Below are positions 1 to 7,570 of a DNA stretch of 62,550 bases, piece after piece. Origin of the DNA: Alphaproteobacteria bacterium (GTDB taxonomy: Bacteria > Pseudomonadota > Alphaproteobacteria > Micavibrionales > UBA2020); contig SCTB01000042.1 in assembly GCA_004297545.1 (NCBI GenBank), positions 1 through 62,550 of the forward strand. Direction: 5' to 3'. Both the position numbers and the translations under genes were made by a program. The notes beneath the pieces are model-generated. The model saw nothing but the letters and a program-made list of their open reading frames with translations, was not told the DNA's origin and did not search any database. Each line of letters opens with the position of its first letter. The stretch's first letter is position 1.

Positions 1-13
1 GCTCTTCCGATCT
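1..13 (+). other. Illumina adapter remnant at contig end
   Basis: The first 13 bases (GCTCTTCCGATCT) are identical to the 3' end of the standard Illumina TruSeq adapter. Genomic sequence starts at about base 14. This is an untrimmed read end carried into the assembly and not biology. It shows that the contig ends here. Confidence 0.93.
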
Positions 14-14
14 T

Positions 15-80
15 GAATTGAACGAGACACTCGACAAAATCCGCGCGGCGTCGGGAGGTGAGGGGTATCATCCGAATTGA
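15..80 (+). CDS. Possible C-terminal fragment of a CDS cut by the contig end
   Basis: An open frame entering from the adapter encodes about 21 residues, beginning ELNETLDKIR and ending EGYHPN, before TGA at 78-80. The composition looks protein-like, but the piece is too short to identify. The stop overlaps an ATG (TGATG at 78-82) that opens a further 22-codon frame starting MENRDEKFES. This may be translational coupling or chance. If real, it belongs to the integrated element. Confidence 0.2.
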   Translation, partial: ELNETLDKIRAASGGEGYHPN

Positions 81-442
81 TGGAAAACCGTGACGAGAAA
101 TTCGAGTCCGGCGACACCAAGTGGACTCTGCGTGCAGGACAGATGTAGGTTCATGATGCTGGCAGACTCCCTATGAGCCCGCAGCCGCTGGAACAATGCC
201 AAAATTCAGGATGAACCTGAAAATTGACACAGGTTCTTACTCCGCAGACCTTCGGAAATCAATTTATCTAGCAAATTCAAAGCACGATTTCTGCATTTCT
301 GTAAACTTCCAAGTATATAAGGCCTCACCTCATATACTGTTTTTATAGGGCTTAAAAAACTGGTAGAAGGTTTCTCATCATATTTCAGTTGTTTTGAAAC
401 TGAAGGGCTTTTCAATGTTTTTCTTCCGAACAGGAACAAAAG
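81..442. other. Non-coding leader of the island operon
   Basis: Apart from the short frame noted at 80-148 I see no gene in these 362 bases. The stretch is AT-richer than its surroundings. It holds two small inverted repeats (205-221 and 384-404). An AGGAAC ribosome-binding sequence precedes the ATG at 443. The promoter of the six-gene operon should lie here, but I find no convincing -35/-10 pair. The motif AGGTTCTTAC at 231-240 recurs almost exactly at 7315-7324 at the other end of the island segment. Confidence 0.5.
384..404. promoter_or_regulatory. Inverted repeat upstream of the island operon
   Basis: TTCAGTT at 384-390 and AACTGAA at 398-404 form a perfect 7-bp inverted repeat around a 7-base loop, 39 bases before the first gene of the operon. 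It is followed by GGGCTTTTC, so it could be a weak terminator of an upstream unit or an operator for the operon. The sequence alone does not decide. Confidence 0.35.
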
Positions 443-1189
443 ATGAGTAGACGAACGTACCTCACTATGCCGGCAGTGTGGCTCTTTCTGGCTCTGGCGT
501 GTCCGGCCTATGCCAGTGATCGTTGCGATGAGCTCTGGGGTGCTGCCATGGGCAATGCGGTCTCGTCGATCAATGACCTGGTGAATGCTGGCGTCGACGT
601 CAACTGCAAGGACACCCAGTCCTCCGAGACGCCGCTCATGGCAGCGGCCACAAGCGGAAATGCGGAATCCGTGAGTGCGCTGCTTGCGCTGCATGCCGAC
701 CCAAACCTGAAAAACGGCCAAGGCAATACGGCGCTGGGCATCGCCATGGACCACAAGAAGGCATTCGACGGAAATGCAAACATGACTGCTATGGCTGAAC
801 GCTTCCAGCACGTCATTGATGTGCTTGAACCGGTAACCGACAAAAGCTCCGGCACTGGCAGCGGCGGGCTTAAGGTGGAGGACGCCGATCCGAATGTGAT
901 CGCGAAGCTCAAATTCGAAAGCGTCAATGGCGCGATCATGGCGGGCCAATATGATCAGGCGGTATCCTACCTGAACGAGGTTCTTGGCCTGAGCGGTCTG
1001 TCGGAGACGAACCGCGGCAAAGCCCTGACCTTGATGGGGCAGGTCAGCTTCTATGCGCAGAACTGGCAGCAGGCCAAGGATTCCTGCGAAAAGGTGCTTG
1101 GCATTTCGGAGGCTGATACCGAGGACCAGGAGAACTGCAAGCAGACCCTCAAAGATCTGCGTGCAAATAAACCTGAGCTTTTCCAGTAA
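443..1189 (+). CDS. Secreted ankyrin-repeat/TPR-like protein
   Basis: This 248-residue protein has a Sec signal peptide (charged MSRR start, hydrophobic core, probable cleavage after AYA at residue 24), so it should act in the periplasm or outside the cell. Residues about 28-110 are ankyrin-like, with the helix-turn pattern ETPLMAAATSGNAESVSALL and a second NTALGIAM repeat. Residues about 150-245 look like two degenerate TPR helices (GQYDQAVSYLNEVLG, NWQQAKDSCEKVLG). Both halves suggest protein-protein binding without catalysis. It is the first gene of a six-gene operon with gaps of 2 to 33 bases or overlaps. The start follows AGGAAC at a good distance. The partner is unknown. Confidence 0.72.
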   Translation: MSRRTYLTMPAVWLFLALACPAYASDRCDELWGAAMGNAVSSINDLVNAGVDVNCKDTQSSETPLMAAATSGNAESVSALLALHADPNLKNGQGNTALGIAMDHKKAFDGNANMTAMAERFQHVIDVLEPVTDKSSGTGSGGLKVEDADPNVIAKLKFESVNGAIMAGQYDQAVSYLNEVLGLSGLSETNRGKALTLMGQVSFYAQNWQQAKDSCEKVLGISEADTEDQENCKQTLKDLRANKPELFQ

Positions 1190-1191
1190 CC

Positions 1192-2325
1192 ATGCGCGCT
1201 TTGATAGCCATTTTCGCCTTGCTGCCGTTGACGCTCCCTTCTTCCCTGTTGTGGGCGGAAGAGGGGAAATGCCCGTCGGCGGAGGCATGCCTTTCTCGCT
1301 CGTTTGAAAATAGCTGGACGAAGGCTTCCGAGTTACTTGAGCAGACCTGGGTGAAGAAAAAAGAGGTCGCGGAGCTTCTGGAGCGTGCTAAAGCGATGGG
1401 AGACCCTGAAGTTATCTCGCGGGTTGAAGCGAAACAGGCGGAGATCGACAAGCAATGGGAATTCGTCGACGGTGTCGCCCGAGCTCTGACGGCGCAGCAG
1501 TTCAAGGACTTTCTCTCCGCTGAGGGCGGCAAGACCGCCAAGGCCCATGCAGACGCCAGCGTGCGCGCTGAGAAAGAAACAGAGCTTTATCGGCGGCTTT
1601 TAAAGAACACGACGGGTCCGGAGCGCGAAAGTGTCGTAAAGGACATCAGCAGTTACGCCGAGGAATCCGCCGAGCTGCGCAAGACCTTCTGCCGCGACGG
1701 CATGATCGTCAGTGTCGATGCTGCCGTAAAATCGGCGGTTCTTGTTGCGGAGGGGTGGGGCGAGCTTTCGCACAAGATGACGGACGGCGGACTCGCCGAT
1801 GCCGGCAACGCGATGGAATCGACGGTCCCTTACGTGAATGCGCTGAAGACGCTGGGAGTCAACGGGCATTATGTTAGCGAAGCGGTTCATGATGGAAAGT
1901 CCTTCCAGGAAGCGACAGACAAAGACGATAAGCTTGGGGCCATGCTGGAGGCGGCCAAGGCGGCCGGAAAGGGTACGCTGCGCGCGGCTGAACTTCTGGC
2001 CGAATCCCCTGATAATCCGGTGAAACAGGCTATGATGCGCGAGGCCTTCGGCACTGCCGCAGCAAGGGCAGGCATCTATATCAATCTTTTGACTCTTGGG
2101 CTCGACACCGGGATGATCTACGCTGCCGCGAGCCGTCTGAAGGATGCGGAAGCCCGGCAGCTGCAGGTCGAAACGGACGATGCCAGGTGGCGCGGGCGCG
2201 TCGAAAGCGCGGCGCGCGTGGCGAAAGACGCGGGCGCGCGCGAGGAGCGCGCCAAAAAGCAGATTGAAAACCAGCAGCGTTTCGCCGAGTTATATCAAAA
2301 GATCAAGGCGGAGTCCGGCCAATGA
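1192..2325 (+). CDS. Secreted alpha-helical protein, unknown function
   Basis: I do not recognise the family of this 377-residue protein. It starts two bases after the previous gene stops and has a clear Sec signal peptide (MRALIAIFALLPLT, cleavage near SLLWA at residue 22). The mature part is almost wholly charged helix, with a moderately hydrophobic stretch near residues 295-315 (INLLTLGLDTGMIYAAA) and a highly charged C-terminal coiled coil rich in Arg, Lys, Glu and Ala. Two early Cys residues (in GKCPSAEAC) could form a disulphide. Its stop overlaps the next start (ATGA), so the two are probably translated together and may bind each other. Confidence 0.65.
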   Translation: MRALIAIFALLPLTLPSSLLWAEEGKCPSAEACLSRSFENSWTKASELLEQTWVKKKEVAELLERAKAMGDPEVISRVEAKQAEIDKQWEFVDGVARALTAQQFKDFLSAEGGKTAKAHADASVRAEKETELYRRLLKNTTGPERESVVKDISSYAEESAELRKTFCRDGMIVSVDAAVKSAVLVAEGWGELSHKMTDGGLADAGNAMESTVPYVNALKTLGVNGHYVSEAVHDGKSFQEATDKDDKLGAMLEAAKAAGKGTLRAAELLAESPDNPVKQAMMREAFGTAAARAGIYINLLTLGLDTGMIYAAASRLKDAEARQLQVETDDARWRGRVESAARVAKDAGAREERAKKQIENQQRFAELYQKIKAESGQ

Positions 2326-2771
2326 ACAAGCTGTCGATTTTTGTCGCCATCTGCAGCCTGATAATTCTTATGCCCCTTTCTGCGTTGGCGAAGGACATGG
2401 CAAACGGCGCGGAGGAGGGAGATCCCGTTACGCACGAGAAGCTTTGGGATGAAGCCACGGCCGCCGTCCTTGCTGTCGCCGCGACACCTGACATCGACAA
2501 AGTTTCGGTCGACGTGCTGAAGCCGGCGCAGGCGCGGCTTGAAATGTCGGTGGTAAAGCTGCTGGAAGAAACACCGCCAGTATCCCGGCTGGCCGACCAC
2601 CTGTTCCTGTTGCCGGCCATGCAGGAGGTCGCTGCCGCGACGCGGGAAGCCGTCGAGGCGAAAGAAGCGAATGACGCTGCCCGCATTGAATCAGCGCAGG
2701 TCTGGGTTGATGAATCGCTGACCCGGTTGCAGGCGGCACTCAATCAGGTACAGGCGATGAACAATCCATAG
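2322..2771 (+). CDS. Small secreted helical protein, unknown function
   Basis: This 149-residue protein has a Sec signal peptide (MNKLSIFVAICSLIILM, probable cleavage after SALA at residue 23). It overlaps the previous gene by four bases. The mature part is predicted helical and Ala/Glu-rich, with no Cys and no recognisable motif. The overlap suggests it is made in stoichiometry with its upstream neighbour, as subunits of one periplasmic complex would be. No family assigned. Confidence 0.62.
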   Translation: MNKLSIFVAICSLIILMPLSALAKDMANGAEEGDPVTHEKLWDEATAAVLAVAATPDIDKVSVDVLKPAQARLEMSVVKLLEETPPVSRLADHLFLLPAMQEVAAATREAVEAKEANDAARIESAQVWVDESLTRLQAALNQVQAMNNP

Positions 2772-2781
2772 GGGGCTCCGG

Positions 2782-5700
2782 ATGTCGAAATTGAAAGGAG
2801 CAGGCATAGCGTTTTTCGCATTCTTGCTGTTCGCTGTTCTTCCGTGTTCTTTCGCCTGCGCCGACACGGCTGCAGAGGGCTCGCCACAGGACACCGGCGT
2901 AGCGGCTCCGTCTCCCGCCGATAACCTGAAGCAAATCAGCCGTCAATGCGATGAGCGCATCAAACTGCTTGGCAAAAACCTTGCCCAGAAGGACGATGAG
3001 TTAAAAGCGCTTGGTGCGCTGCTGACATCGATGGAAAGTGCGGCGAAGAAGGAGCCCGAGGCCGCGACAAAGTCGGCTGCCGGCGCTCCGCCTGCGCAGG
3101 TGATCGAAGCGGCCAAGACCGCGCGGGAGTCCGGACAGCTTTATGTGAGCCTTGCAGATAACATGAAGGCGCAGGCCGCGAAGGAACTCGCTCTTGCGGA
3201 AAAAGAGCCGGACCCGACGGTCAAAATGGTTCATTACAAGCAGTCGCTCGATTTCCTGGATCAGGGCGAAACGCTTTCCCGGCGGGCGATTTCCGACGTT
3301 CCGGCTCCCGCCGCATCCCCCGCTGTGCCCGCGACGCGTCCGCTGAATTTCAACTTGGAAGCGCTGAACCAGGCGAAGGCCATGGCGCATGCGCTCGAAG
3401 GCGCGGATACGCAATCCCAAGTAGGCACGCTGCTCAAGGCGTGGGACGGCGAGGCGCAGCAGCTGCGCGAGACAACCGCCGTTTCAGGCAACACGCCTTT
3501 CTTTTCGGGCGAGCCTTCCGCTTACAGCAGCGGCGTCGTCACGCTGGGCAACGGCAATAAAATCGACTCCTCGGTTATCGAAAGCGCCGCCGCGGGATCT
3601 GCGCCCGAACGCCAGCCTTTGTTCAAACCGGTTCCTGCGCCGGACGGCGGCACCCAATATACGGTCGACCCGTCCGTCGTTAACCGCGCGCACGAAGCGG
3701 CGGAAGACCCGAATGTTGGCGGTGTGGCCCTGCAGATTGCCTTTCTGTCGCTGGACGCCGCAGGCGTGGCCGGATTTCAGGGCGGTTCCTCCCTCGATGG
3801 CGTCGACCATGTTGTACTGATATCGCTGCAGGGATTACTCTCACGCCTTCGGCCCCATGCCGCGGATTGGGAGGCTCTCCCCGACGACGTTCGCTTCCCT
3901 GGGGATGCCGGGCGCATTCTCGGCTATGTCCTGGATCCTCTCCGCAAAGACGTCGTTCTTGTCGCAACTCAGGCCGAGAGACCGGCGGCGCGGATGGATG
4001 TTGATTCCCTGATACTCGGGCTCCGTGCCAGCTGGAAGGAGCAGGTCAGCCCCAAGGTGTCGCTCGACGCGTCTCCGGCAGACCCTTTCGGCGCGCAACT
4101 CAGCCGCGTCGAAGGCATTCCAAAGGACTCGGTGATGGCCAAAATCATGCTCGAGGCGGATTACATGATGAAACAGATGATGCTGGGCCAGCGAAAAACC
4201 GATGTGGCGTCGTTTCATCCCATCACCGAGACACTCAAGGAGAATCCTGGACAGCTGTCGCAGCCGTGGCGTTCGCGGTTCTGGTTCTATCCGAAGCCGC
4301 TCAGCCATTATTCCCTGGCTGTCTCGACCGGCGGGCGCACGACGACATTTAACGCGGAGCTGCAGGTGCTGACCGAGCAGATGACGACGCAAGGCGGGAC
4401 ATTCGTCTCTTCCGGCGCCGCAGGACAGCTCGAAAATACAGCAGCATCCGACTTCTCGCGGTCGATAGACGCCTTTGCCGGTTCCACGGATACCGACCCT
4501 GAGGCCTTACTGACACGGCTGCGGGGCATAAGCAGCGTTGTGACGCTGGGCGTCCTGCTGCGCAAAGCCGGGATCGATTATCCGGTGCTCAAGGACTTTT
4601 CCGGCCTTCAATATCGCCGTCTGGCGGAAGGAGAAGCCGCGCCGGCGCTGTATCCAGGTATCGTCACGAAGTTCGAACACGTCGCTCAAAATAGAGTTTA
4701 CTTAACATCGATCGGCGGTGGCGTTAGCCTTGTTCCGCGTCCTCCGCGCGGCGCGCATCAGTCGGGTGTCGACGGACTGGCATCTGTTTTGGAGCGGGAG
4801 GTCGATGCGGGCAAACTTCTATCTGACGGCATTCTGAAGGAATCAGTGCCCGTCGTGCTGGCCCGGACGGAGGGCAGCAGCCTGAGCCGGCGCGTCGACG
4901 AATTGATGCTCAGAGGCAGCGCCGCTTTCGCCGGAGGGCAGTTTGAAGAGGCCGCAAAGGTCTTCCGTGCTGCGATTGAAACCGACCCCGCGCAGGTTGA
5001 CGCATACATCAACCTCTCTTTCAGCCTTTCCCGGCTGGGCCGGGACAAGGAGGCGATTGCCGCCATCCACACGGCCCGGCTGCTCGAACCGGACGATCAC
5101 ACCGCCCGGCTGGTGGAATTTGCCGTCCGCAAGTCCGGCGAACCTTGGGCGGGCGGCGACCCGGCAAAGGCTTACCGGGAGCTAAGGACGCTTTACCTCG
5201 GCAACGCGCGGCATGCCCTTTATCGCGGAAACGACGCACAGGCCCTTGCATGGGCGAGCGATGCCATCGCCATCGACAGGCTGCCGACTTCGGCGGAAGC
5301 CTATTATATCCGCGGAGAGGCGAGCCTGAAGGCTGCACCGGAAAAGGCCTGTTCTGATTTCGAGCGGGCGCGGTCCGAAACGGAATACGCCGCTATCAGC
5401 GGCGCCGCTTACGACGATGACCCGCGGCTCTTTACGCTCGCGGCCCTCGGGCTGGCGGAATGCTCGGTCCGGAAAATCGGCGCCGCGCTCGATACTGAAA
5501 CGCCTGGGCCGGAGCTGTTTCGCGCCAGCGCGGAGAAACTGGAGCAGCCTATTGCCGATCTCAAGTCGGCGCAGAAGCTGCTGCCGGAATTCCCGGCGGT
5601 TTCCGCAGCCCTCCTTCACGTCGAGGGAGTTCATTACGGATTTCTGAAGAGCGAATATACGCCGGAATCTCTGGAGAAGGAAAAAGCGCGTCTTGCGGCC

Positions 5701-5982
5701 CTCGGCGCCGACATCGCGAGCCGCTTCCCTGATTCTTCCCAAGCCCTATATGCCGTCGGCCAGATTTATCTCGATCTAGAGGACGCTGAACAGGCTATCT
5801 CCGTCTGTTCCCGTTCCCTGGAGAGGCAACCTCTGGACGCCGGATGCCTGACGGTCAGGGGCGTAGCATATGCTTTGTCGGACAAGTGTGATGACGCGCG
5901 GAAGGACATTTCCGCAGCGTCAAGGGATTCCGAATTCTCCGGCGTGCCGCGGGAGTTCAAATCCCGCTGCGGAGATTTATGA
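2782..5982 (+). CDS. Large secreted TPR protein (possible DUF1598-like core)
   Basis: This 1066-residue protein starts 10 bases after the previous gene and has a signal peptide (hydrophobic residues 8-22, cleavage near SFACA). Residues about 45-160 are helical, possibly coiled coil. The central part (about 280-640) contains ADYMMKQMMLG and a folded alpha/beta segment that recalls DUF1598-type proteins, but I cannot confirm this. Residues about 700-770 are clear TPRs (AFAGGQFEEAAKVFRAAIE, then LSRLGRDKEAIAAIHTARL). Further TPR-like helices run to the C-terminus (AEQAISVCSRSL). It is probably the scaffold of the complex encoded by the island operon, acting in the periplasm. No catalytic motif seen. 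Confidence 0.72.
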   Translation: MSKLKGAGIAFFAFLLFAVLPCSFACADTAAEGSPQDTGVAAPSPADNLKQISRQCDERIKLLGKNLAQKDDELKALGALLTSMESAAKKEPEAATKSAAGAPPAQVIEAAKTARESGQLYVSLADNMKAQAAKELALAEKEPDPTVKMVHYKQSLDFLDQGETLSRRAISDVPAPAASPAVPATRPLNFNLEALNQAKAMAHALEGADTQSQVGTLLKAWDGEAQQLRETTAVSGNTPFFSGEPSAYSSGVVTLGNGNKIDSSVIESAAAGSAPERQPLFKPVPAPDGGTQYTVDPSVVNRAHEAAEDPNVGGVALQIAFLSLDAAGVAGFQGGSSLDGVDHVVLISLQGLLSRLRPHAADWEALPDDVRFPGDAGRILGYVLDPLRKDVVLVATQAERPAARMDVDSLILGLRASWKEQVSPKVSLDASPADPFGAQLSRVEGIPKDSVMAKIMLEADYMMKQMMLGQRKTDVASFHPITETLKENPGQLSQPWRSRFWFYPKPLSHYSLAVSTGGRTTTFNAELQVLTEQMTTQGGTFVSSGAAGQLENTAASDFSRSIDAFAGSTDTDPEALLTRLRGISSVVTLGVLLRKAGIDYPVLKDFSGLQYRRLAEGEAAPALYPGIVTKFEHVAQNRVYLTSIGGGVSLVPRPPRGAHQSGVDGLASVLEREVDAGKLLSDGILKESVPVVLARTEGSSLSRRVDELMLRGSAAFAGGQFEEAAKVFRAAIETDPAQVDAYINLSFSLSRLGRDKEAIAAIHTARLLEPDDHTARLVEFAVRKSGEPWAGGDPAKAYRELRTLYLGNARHALYRGNDAQALAWASDAIAIDRLPTSAEAYYIRGEASLKAAPEKACSDFERARSETEYAAISGAAYDDDPRLFTLAALGLAECSVRKIGAALDTETPGPELFRASAEKLEQPIADLKSAQKLLPEFPAVSAALLHVEGVHYGFLKSEYTPESLEKEKARLAALGADIASRFPDSSQALYAVGQIYLDLEDAEQAISVCSRSLERQPLDAGCLTVRGVAYALSDKCDDARKDISAASRDSEFSGVPREFKSRCGDL

Positions 5983-6015
5983 TGCAGGGTTGTGAAAATA
6001 GGGTGAAAGCTGAAA

Positions 6016-6609
6016 ATGGCTGACGTCGCAAAATGCCCTCATTGCGGCGCGACACTTTACGGTGCGATGGTCTCGGCCTGTCAAAAATGTGACAAACCTG
6101 TCGATGTACGTAAGCACACAGAGCAGGCATCACGGGATCGTCGCGAGGCTGCGAGGCTGAAAAAAGAGCAGCGCTTCCTTTATCGGCTCTGGATGAACTT
6201 GCGTTATTCGTCTTTTAAGCGCGCCTGCCGCGACGGCCTTGGTCATTTCGTTCAAACTGAAGCCGCAGGCGTCGGCAAGCAGGTTATTGGCAATCAGGCC
6301 GCATCGAAGATGTTCAATCATTACAAGGTTTCTGTCGTGAATATGCTTGACGGCGCTAAAGCATGGAATGCGTTCTGGAAGCCGCCTCAATACACTCGAT
6401 ATCTTGTCGGATTTTTAAAGTGCCCGCATTGCTACCATATATATGCCATCAGTAGCCCCATGCCGGTTTCCCTTTCTGATTCATACTTGGCATCCTACAG
6501 CGGGCCGTGGTTCCAGTTGTTTTCAAACGAGTTCAGGAAAGTTTACGGCCCTCATGTATTGCTATGCCAGAACTGCGGAAAACGGACTCCGGAGAAGGCG
6601 GCAGGCTAA
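6016..6609 (+). CDS. Double zinc-ribbon protein
   Basis: This 197-residue protein lacks a signal peptide and is probably cytoplasmic. It has an N-terminal zinc ribbon (CPHC at residues 7-10, CQKC at 22-25) and a second Cys-pair ribbon near the C-terminus (CPHC at about 136-139, CQNC at about 184-187). A basic, aromatic helical segment (RLWMNLRYSSFKRACRD) lies between them. Zinc ribbons mostly have structural or nucleic-acid/protein-binding roles. It lies 33 bases after the TPR gene in the same orientation. Base composition is visibly lower in GC than the chromosomal genes beyond 7571, consistent with transfer. Its role in the operon is unknown. Confidence 0.65.
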   Translation: MADVAKCPHCGATLYGAMVSACQKCDKPVDVRKHTEQASRDRREAARLKKEQRFLYRLWMNLRYSSFKRACRDGLGHFVQTEAAGVGKQVIGNQAASKMFNHYKVSVVNMLDGAKAWNAFWKPPQYTRYLVGFLKCPHCYHIYAISSPMPVSLSDSYLASYSGPWFQLFSNEFRKVYGPHVLLCQNCGKRTPEKAAG

Positions 6610-6641
6610 AAATTATCGGACTAATGTAGACAAGAGGAATC

Positions 6642-7199
6642 ATGTTCATTGATTACGAACTCCTGCACAATGCGCAGACGGCCTTTAGCCTTCTTTTCTT
6701 CTGCATTGGCCTGGCCCTGTTTGTGCTGGCGTTTCGAAAGAAGCGCTTTCCCCCCGGGCTTGGCGGCGCCGTCACTTGGGTCGTCGCGCTTGTAGGGCTG
6801 TTAGCCCCGGCGTCCTTTAGTGTGGATGCCTACGTCATTTCCGGGGACCGGGGGGCGGCCTGGGTCCAAAAAATGACGCTATTTGGTGAAGGGCAGTTTT
6901 CTTTTGCAAACGGACAAAAAGTCACGTTCCCCGCAGCGGCGCGGCCAAAGGAGTTGGTTGTAAACAACGCTGATTTTCCCGCTGTCATCCTTCCAATCCA
7001 TTACGCTGCGGAGGGCATTGTTTCGAACCTGCAGGAAGGCGATTTCAAGCCCGTGGCCACTTTCAATCCCTTCAGTGGCGGCTACACGGATTTGTGGATC
7101 CAATATGCCGGGAAAGAGCAGCCTCCGGAAAAAGCGAAGATATATGGTTATGGAGATCTGCGCTATTGGCTGACGTGGGAGCCTGAGAAAAAGCAGTGA
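6642..7199 (+). CDS. Small membrane protein with exported C-terminal domain
   Basis: This 185-residue protein has two hydrophobic segments (about 15-31 and 40-62), followed by a soluble beta-rich domain of about 120 residues (pattern FSFANGQKVTFPAAARPKEL). The domain would face the periplasm if both segments span the membrane as a hairpin entering from outside, or the cytoplasm otherwise. It is the last gene of the six-gene island operon. No family recognised. The gene ends 243 bases before the end of the tRNA fragment that closes the element. Confidence 0.6.
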   Translation: MFIDYELLHNAQTAFSLLFFCIGLALFVLAFRKKRFPPGLGGAVTWVVALVGLLAPASFSVDAYVISGDRGAAWVQKMTLFGEGQFSFANGQKVTFPAAARPKELVVNNADFPAVILPIHYAAEGIVSNLQEGDFKPVATFNPFSGGYTDLWIQYAGKEQPPEKAKIYGYGDLRYWLTWEPEKKQ

Positions 7200-7327
7200 A
7201 CTGTTTCTTATAAAGCGGTCTACGCAAGATGGTGATTTCGCATCGGTAAAGAGACGAGAATTTTCCGGGAGGCAATCCCCTAATGCCCATTATTATTCGT
7301 AGTTATCTTACACGGGTTCTTACACAG

Positions 7328-7355
7328 TTGACTTTTTGAAGCTGAATTGTATAGT
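7328..7355 (+). promoter_or_regulatory. Sigma70-like promoter at the element edge
   Basis: TTGACT at 7328-7333 and TATAGT at 7350-7355 are separated by 16 bases and point toward the tRNA fragment and the SDR gene. Transcription would start near 7362, about 20 bases before the tRNA-derived sequence. The promoter lies on the element side of the junction, so the element may drive the adjoining chromosomal gene. Confidence 0.5.
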
Positions 7356-7382
7356 GAATTCAAAGTGTAAGCCCTTAATGAA

Positions 7383-7442
7383 AGCGACTTAAAATCGTGA
7401 GCCCGCAAGGGCGTGCCGGTTCGATTCCGGCCAGGGCCACCA
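7383..7442 (+). pseudogene. 3' half of tRNA-Leu(TAA), probable attachment site
   Basis: The anticodon arm (7383-7399, loop CTTAAAA with anticodon TAA at 7390-7392), a class II variable arm (GCCC-GCAA-GGGC), a perfect T arm (GCCGG, TTCGATT, CCGGC at 7415-7431), the 3' acceptor strand CAGGGCC (7432-7438), discriminator A and CCA (7440-7442) are all present. The 5' half is missing: the 50 bases upstream contain no GGCCCTG acceptor strand and no D arm. A tRNA 3' half starting in the anticodon arm is the typical target copy left by tyrosine-integrase elements. The intact tRNA should sit at the other end of the element, off this contig. Confidence 0.85.
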
Positions 7443-7570
7443 GCCTAGGCAGCTATTCCTGCAGCGGCTGACACGGCGAAGCGCCATTAGGCACGGAGAC
7501 GGACAATAGGATTAGAACACCCGAGCTTCGGCTGGCAAGCCAGTCTTTGCTCCTGAATTGGAAAAACTAA

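Larger units (their letters stand above)
7200..7570. other. Junction of integrated element and chromosome
   Basis: There is no protein gene in these 371 bases. The stretch holds a good sigma70-like promoter (7328-7355), the tRNA-Leu 3' fragment (7383-7442) and about 128 bases of leader before the SDR gene. Composition shifts from AT-rich on the left to GC-rich on the right of the tRNA fragment, as expected at an island boundary. Confidence 0.6.

Noticed and set aside
206-1288. 360-codon minus-strand frame at the left edge
   Set aside because: It is antisense to the signal-peptide-bearing ankyrin gene and to the start of the next gene. The translation has no recognisable pattern.
7356-7442. 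A complete tRNA-Leu of normal length
   Set aside because: The 87 bases before and including CCA have the right length, but the 5' bases do not pair with CAGGGCC and no D arm is present. Only the 3' half is tRNA-derived.
1-7442. Prophage
   Set aside because: There are no capsid, tail, terminase or lysis genes in the visible part. The attachment-site scar shows only an integrated element; its type is unknown because the integrase is off the contig.
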